Shown here: positions 63,422 through 64,000 of the stretch, in pieces | Layout: the number at the start of each line of letters is the position of its first letter | How positions within the stretch are numbered: position 1 is the first letter of the stretch | NCBI RefSeq assembly: GCF_014647235.1 | Contig: NZ_BMOU01000003.1 | Coordinates: 1 to 64,000, forward strand | DNA length: 64,000 nucleotides | Direction of reading: 5' to 3' | Source of the DNA: Haloarcula pellucida | Lineage (GTDB): Archaea > Halobacteriota > Halobacteria > Halobacteriales > Haloarculaceae | Program-made: the position numbers and the translations under genes | The notes under the pieces: model-generated | Told to the model about the DNA's origin: nothing | Databases searched by the model: none | Seen by the model: the letters and a program-made list of their open reading frames with translations, nothing else

Positions 63422-64000
63422 ATGGACGTCACCGAGGCCGGAGACCGAGCAACGGCCGTATTGAGCGAGGTATCGAGCGCCGTCGTCGTCGACGAGGAAG
63501 TGCTGCGAATGATTCTGACCGGCGTCGTCTCGCGGGGCCACGTCCTATTGGAGGACGTTCCGGGGACCGGCAAGACGCTGACCGCACGGAGTTTCGCGAC
63601 GACGCTGGGACTCAGTTTCAACCGCATCCAGTTCACCCCCGACCTGCTCCCGACGGACATCACCGGGACGTACGTGTTCAACGAGAAGACCCGGGAGTTC
63701 GAGTTCAGCAGCGGCCCGATCTTCGCGAACGTCATCCTCGCCGACGAGATCAACCGCGCCTCACCGAAGACACAGGCCGCCCTGCTGGAGGCGATGGAGG
63801 AGGGACAGGTCACCATGGAGGGCGAAACCCACGACCTGCCCGAACCGTTCTTCGTCATCGCCACCCAGAACCCGGTCGAGAGCGGCGAGGGGACTTTCCC
63901 CTTGCCAGAGGCACAGAAGGACCGCTTCCTCGTGAAGACGAGTCTGGGCTACCCGCCGAAACCCGGCGAGCGGGAGCTACTAGACCGGCGTGATGCCCGT
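63422..64000 (+). CDS. MoxR-family AAA+ ATPase, 3' partial
   Basis: The first 193 residues of a MoxR ATPase; the frame is open to the window edge. Walker A is LEDVPGTGKT, followed by the family hallmark FTPDLLPTDITGTYVF, Walker B VILADEINRAS, AMEEGQVTMEG and sensor 1 ATQNPVESGEG. MoxR proteins act as chaperones with von Willebrand-factor and DUF58 proteins, whose genes usually follow in an operon and would lie beyond this window. ATG 63422 gives the standard N-terminus. Confidence 0.92.
   Translation, partial: MDVTEAGDRATAVLSEVSSAVVVDEEVLRMILTGVVSRGHVLLEDVPGTGKTLTARSFATTLGLSFNRIQFTPDLLPTDITGTYVFNEKTREFEFSSGPIFANVILADEINRASPKTQAALLEAMEEGQVTMEGETHDLPEPFFVIATQNPVESGEGTFPLPEAQKDRFLVKTSLGYPPKPGERELLDRRDAR

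Noticed and set aside
1-64000. tRNA, rRNA and CRISPR arrays
   Set aside because: No cloverleaf with matching arms, no rRNA-like blocks and no regularly spaced short repeats were found by eye; the only regular repeats are the 342-bp coding repeats.

Overview
The window is a stretch of a haloarchaeal chromosome or megaplasmid (class Halobacteria). The proteins are acidic and rich in Asp/Glu, most genes have strong G/C at third codon positions, several starts lie about 30 bases after an AT-rich TATA-like box with no leader, and archaeal families are present (TrmB, HalOD1, HTH_10/Bat-type, amphi-Trp). No rRNA, tRNA or CRISPR array was seen. Genus is not decidable from the sequence alone.

Layout. 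1-3.1 kb: the end of a class I fructose-bisphosphate aldolase, an amphi-Trp protein, an isochorismatase-like hydrolase and decayed DNA. 3.1-14.9 kb: an alpha-glucoside block with two tandem GH13 alpha-glucosidases, divergent from a family-5 (Dpp/Opp type) ABC importer operon that ends in a small membrane protein and a stress-protein-like gene, followed by a TrmB-family sugar regulator. 14.9-20.6 kb: an accessory zone of broken genes (antiporter, HalOD1, TrmB-like regulator, disulfide-reductase stub) around an AT-rich GT87 membrane protein and an intact dihydrolipoyl-dehydrogenase-like flavoprotein. 20.7-22.6 kb: a translationally coupled 3-hydroxybutyrate-dehydrogenase-like SDR and patatin, the arrangement expected for polyhydroxyalkanoate breakdown. 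23.5-31.7 kb: another accessory zone with a tyrosine recombinase, an aminoglycoside-phosphotransferase-fold kinase, a methyltransferase, two decayed transposase copies in opposite orientation, a MOSC protein and a chimeric junction between a hemL-like 5' fragment and a glyA-like 3' fragment. 31.4-33.8 kb: a zinc-ribbon protein, a cold-shock protein, a small membrane protein and a lipoprotein.

34.0-39.9 kb holds the most striking locus: a 1,745-residue secreted protein with nine CARDB/NEW3-like repeats of about 114 residues, a hydrophobic pre-toxin stretch and a C-terminal domain that looks like a BECR-fold RNase toxin. Its stop overlaps the start of an unrecognised 196-residue gene in the position of an immunity gene. 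This is a candidate archaeal polymorphic toxin/immunity pair.

40.1-43.6 kb: amino-acid permease plus stress protein, then a PAS histidine kinase. 44.3-55.1 kb: a ten-gene minus-strand catabolic cluster (MalK-like ATPase, creatininase-family hydrolase, solute-binding lipoprotein, two sugar permeases, unknown TIM-barrel-like protein, mandelate-racemase-type dehydratase, SDR, RidA, HAD phosphatase) divergent from an IclR regulator. Similar imperfect palindromes lie near the regulator and inside the cluster. The likely theme is import and oxidation of a sugar acid or similar carbohydrate; the substrate is unknown. 55.7-64 kb: a P-type cation ATPase, an alpha/beta hydrolase divergent from an HTH_10 regulator, an 86-bp MITE-like hairpin element, a His-rich lipoprotein and the start of a MoxR ATPase.
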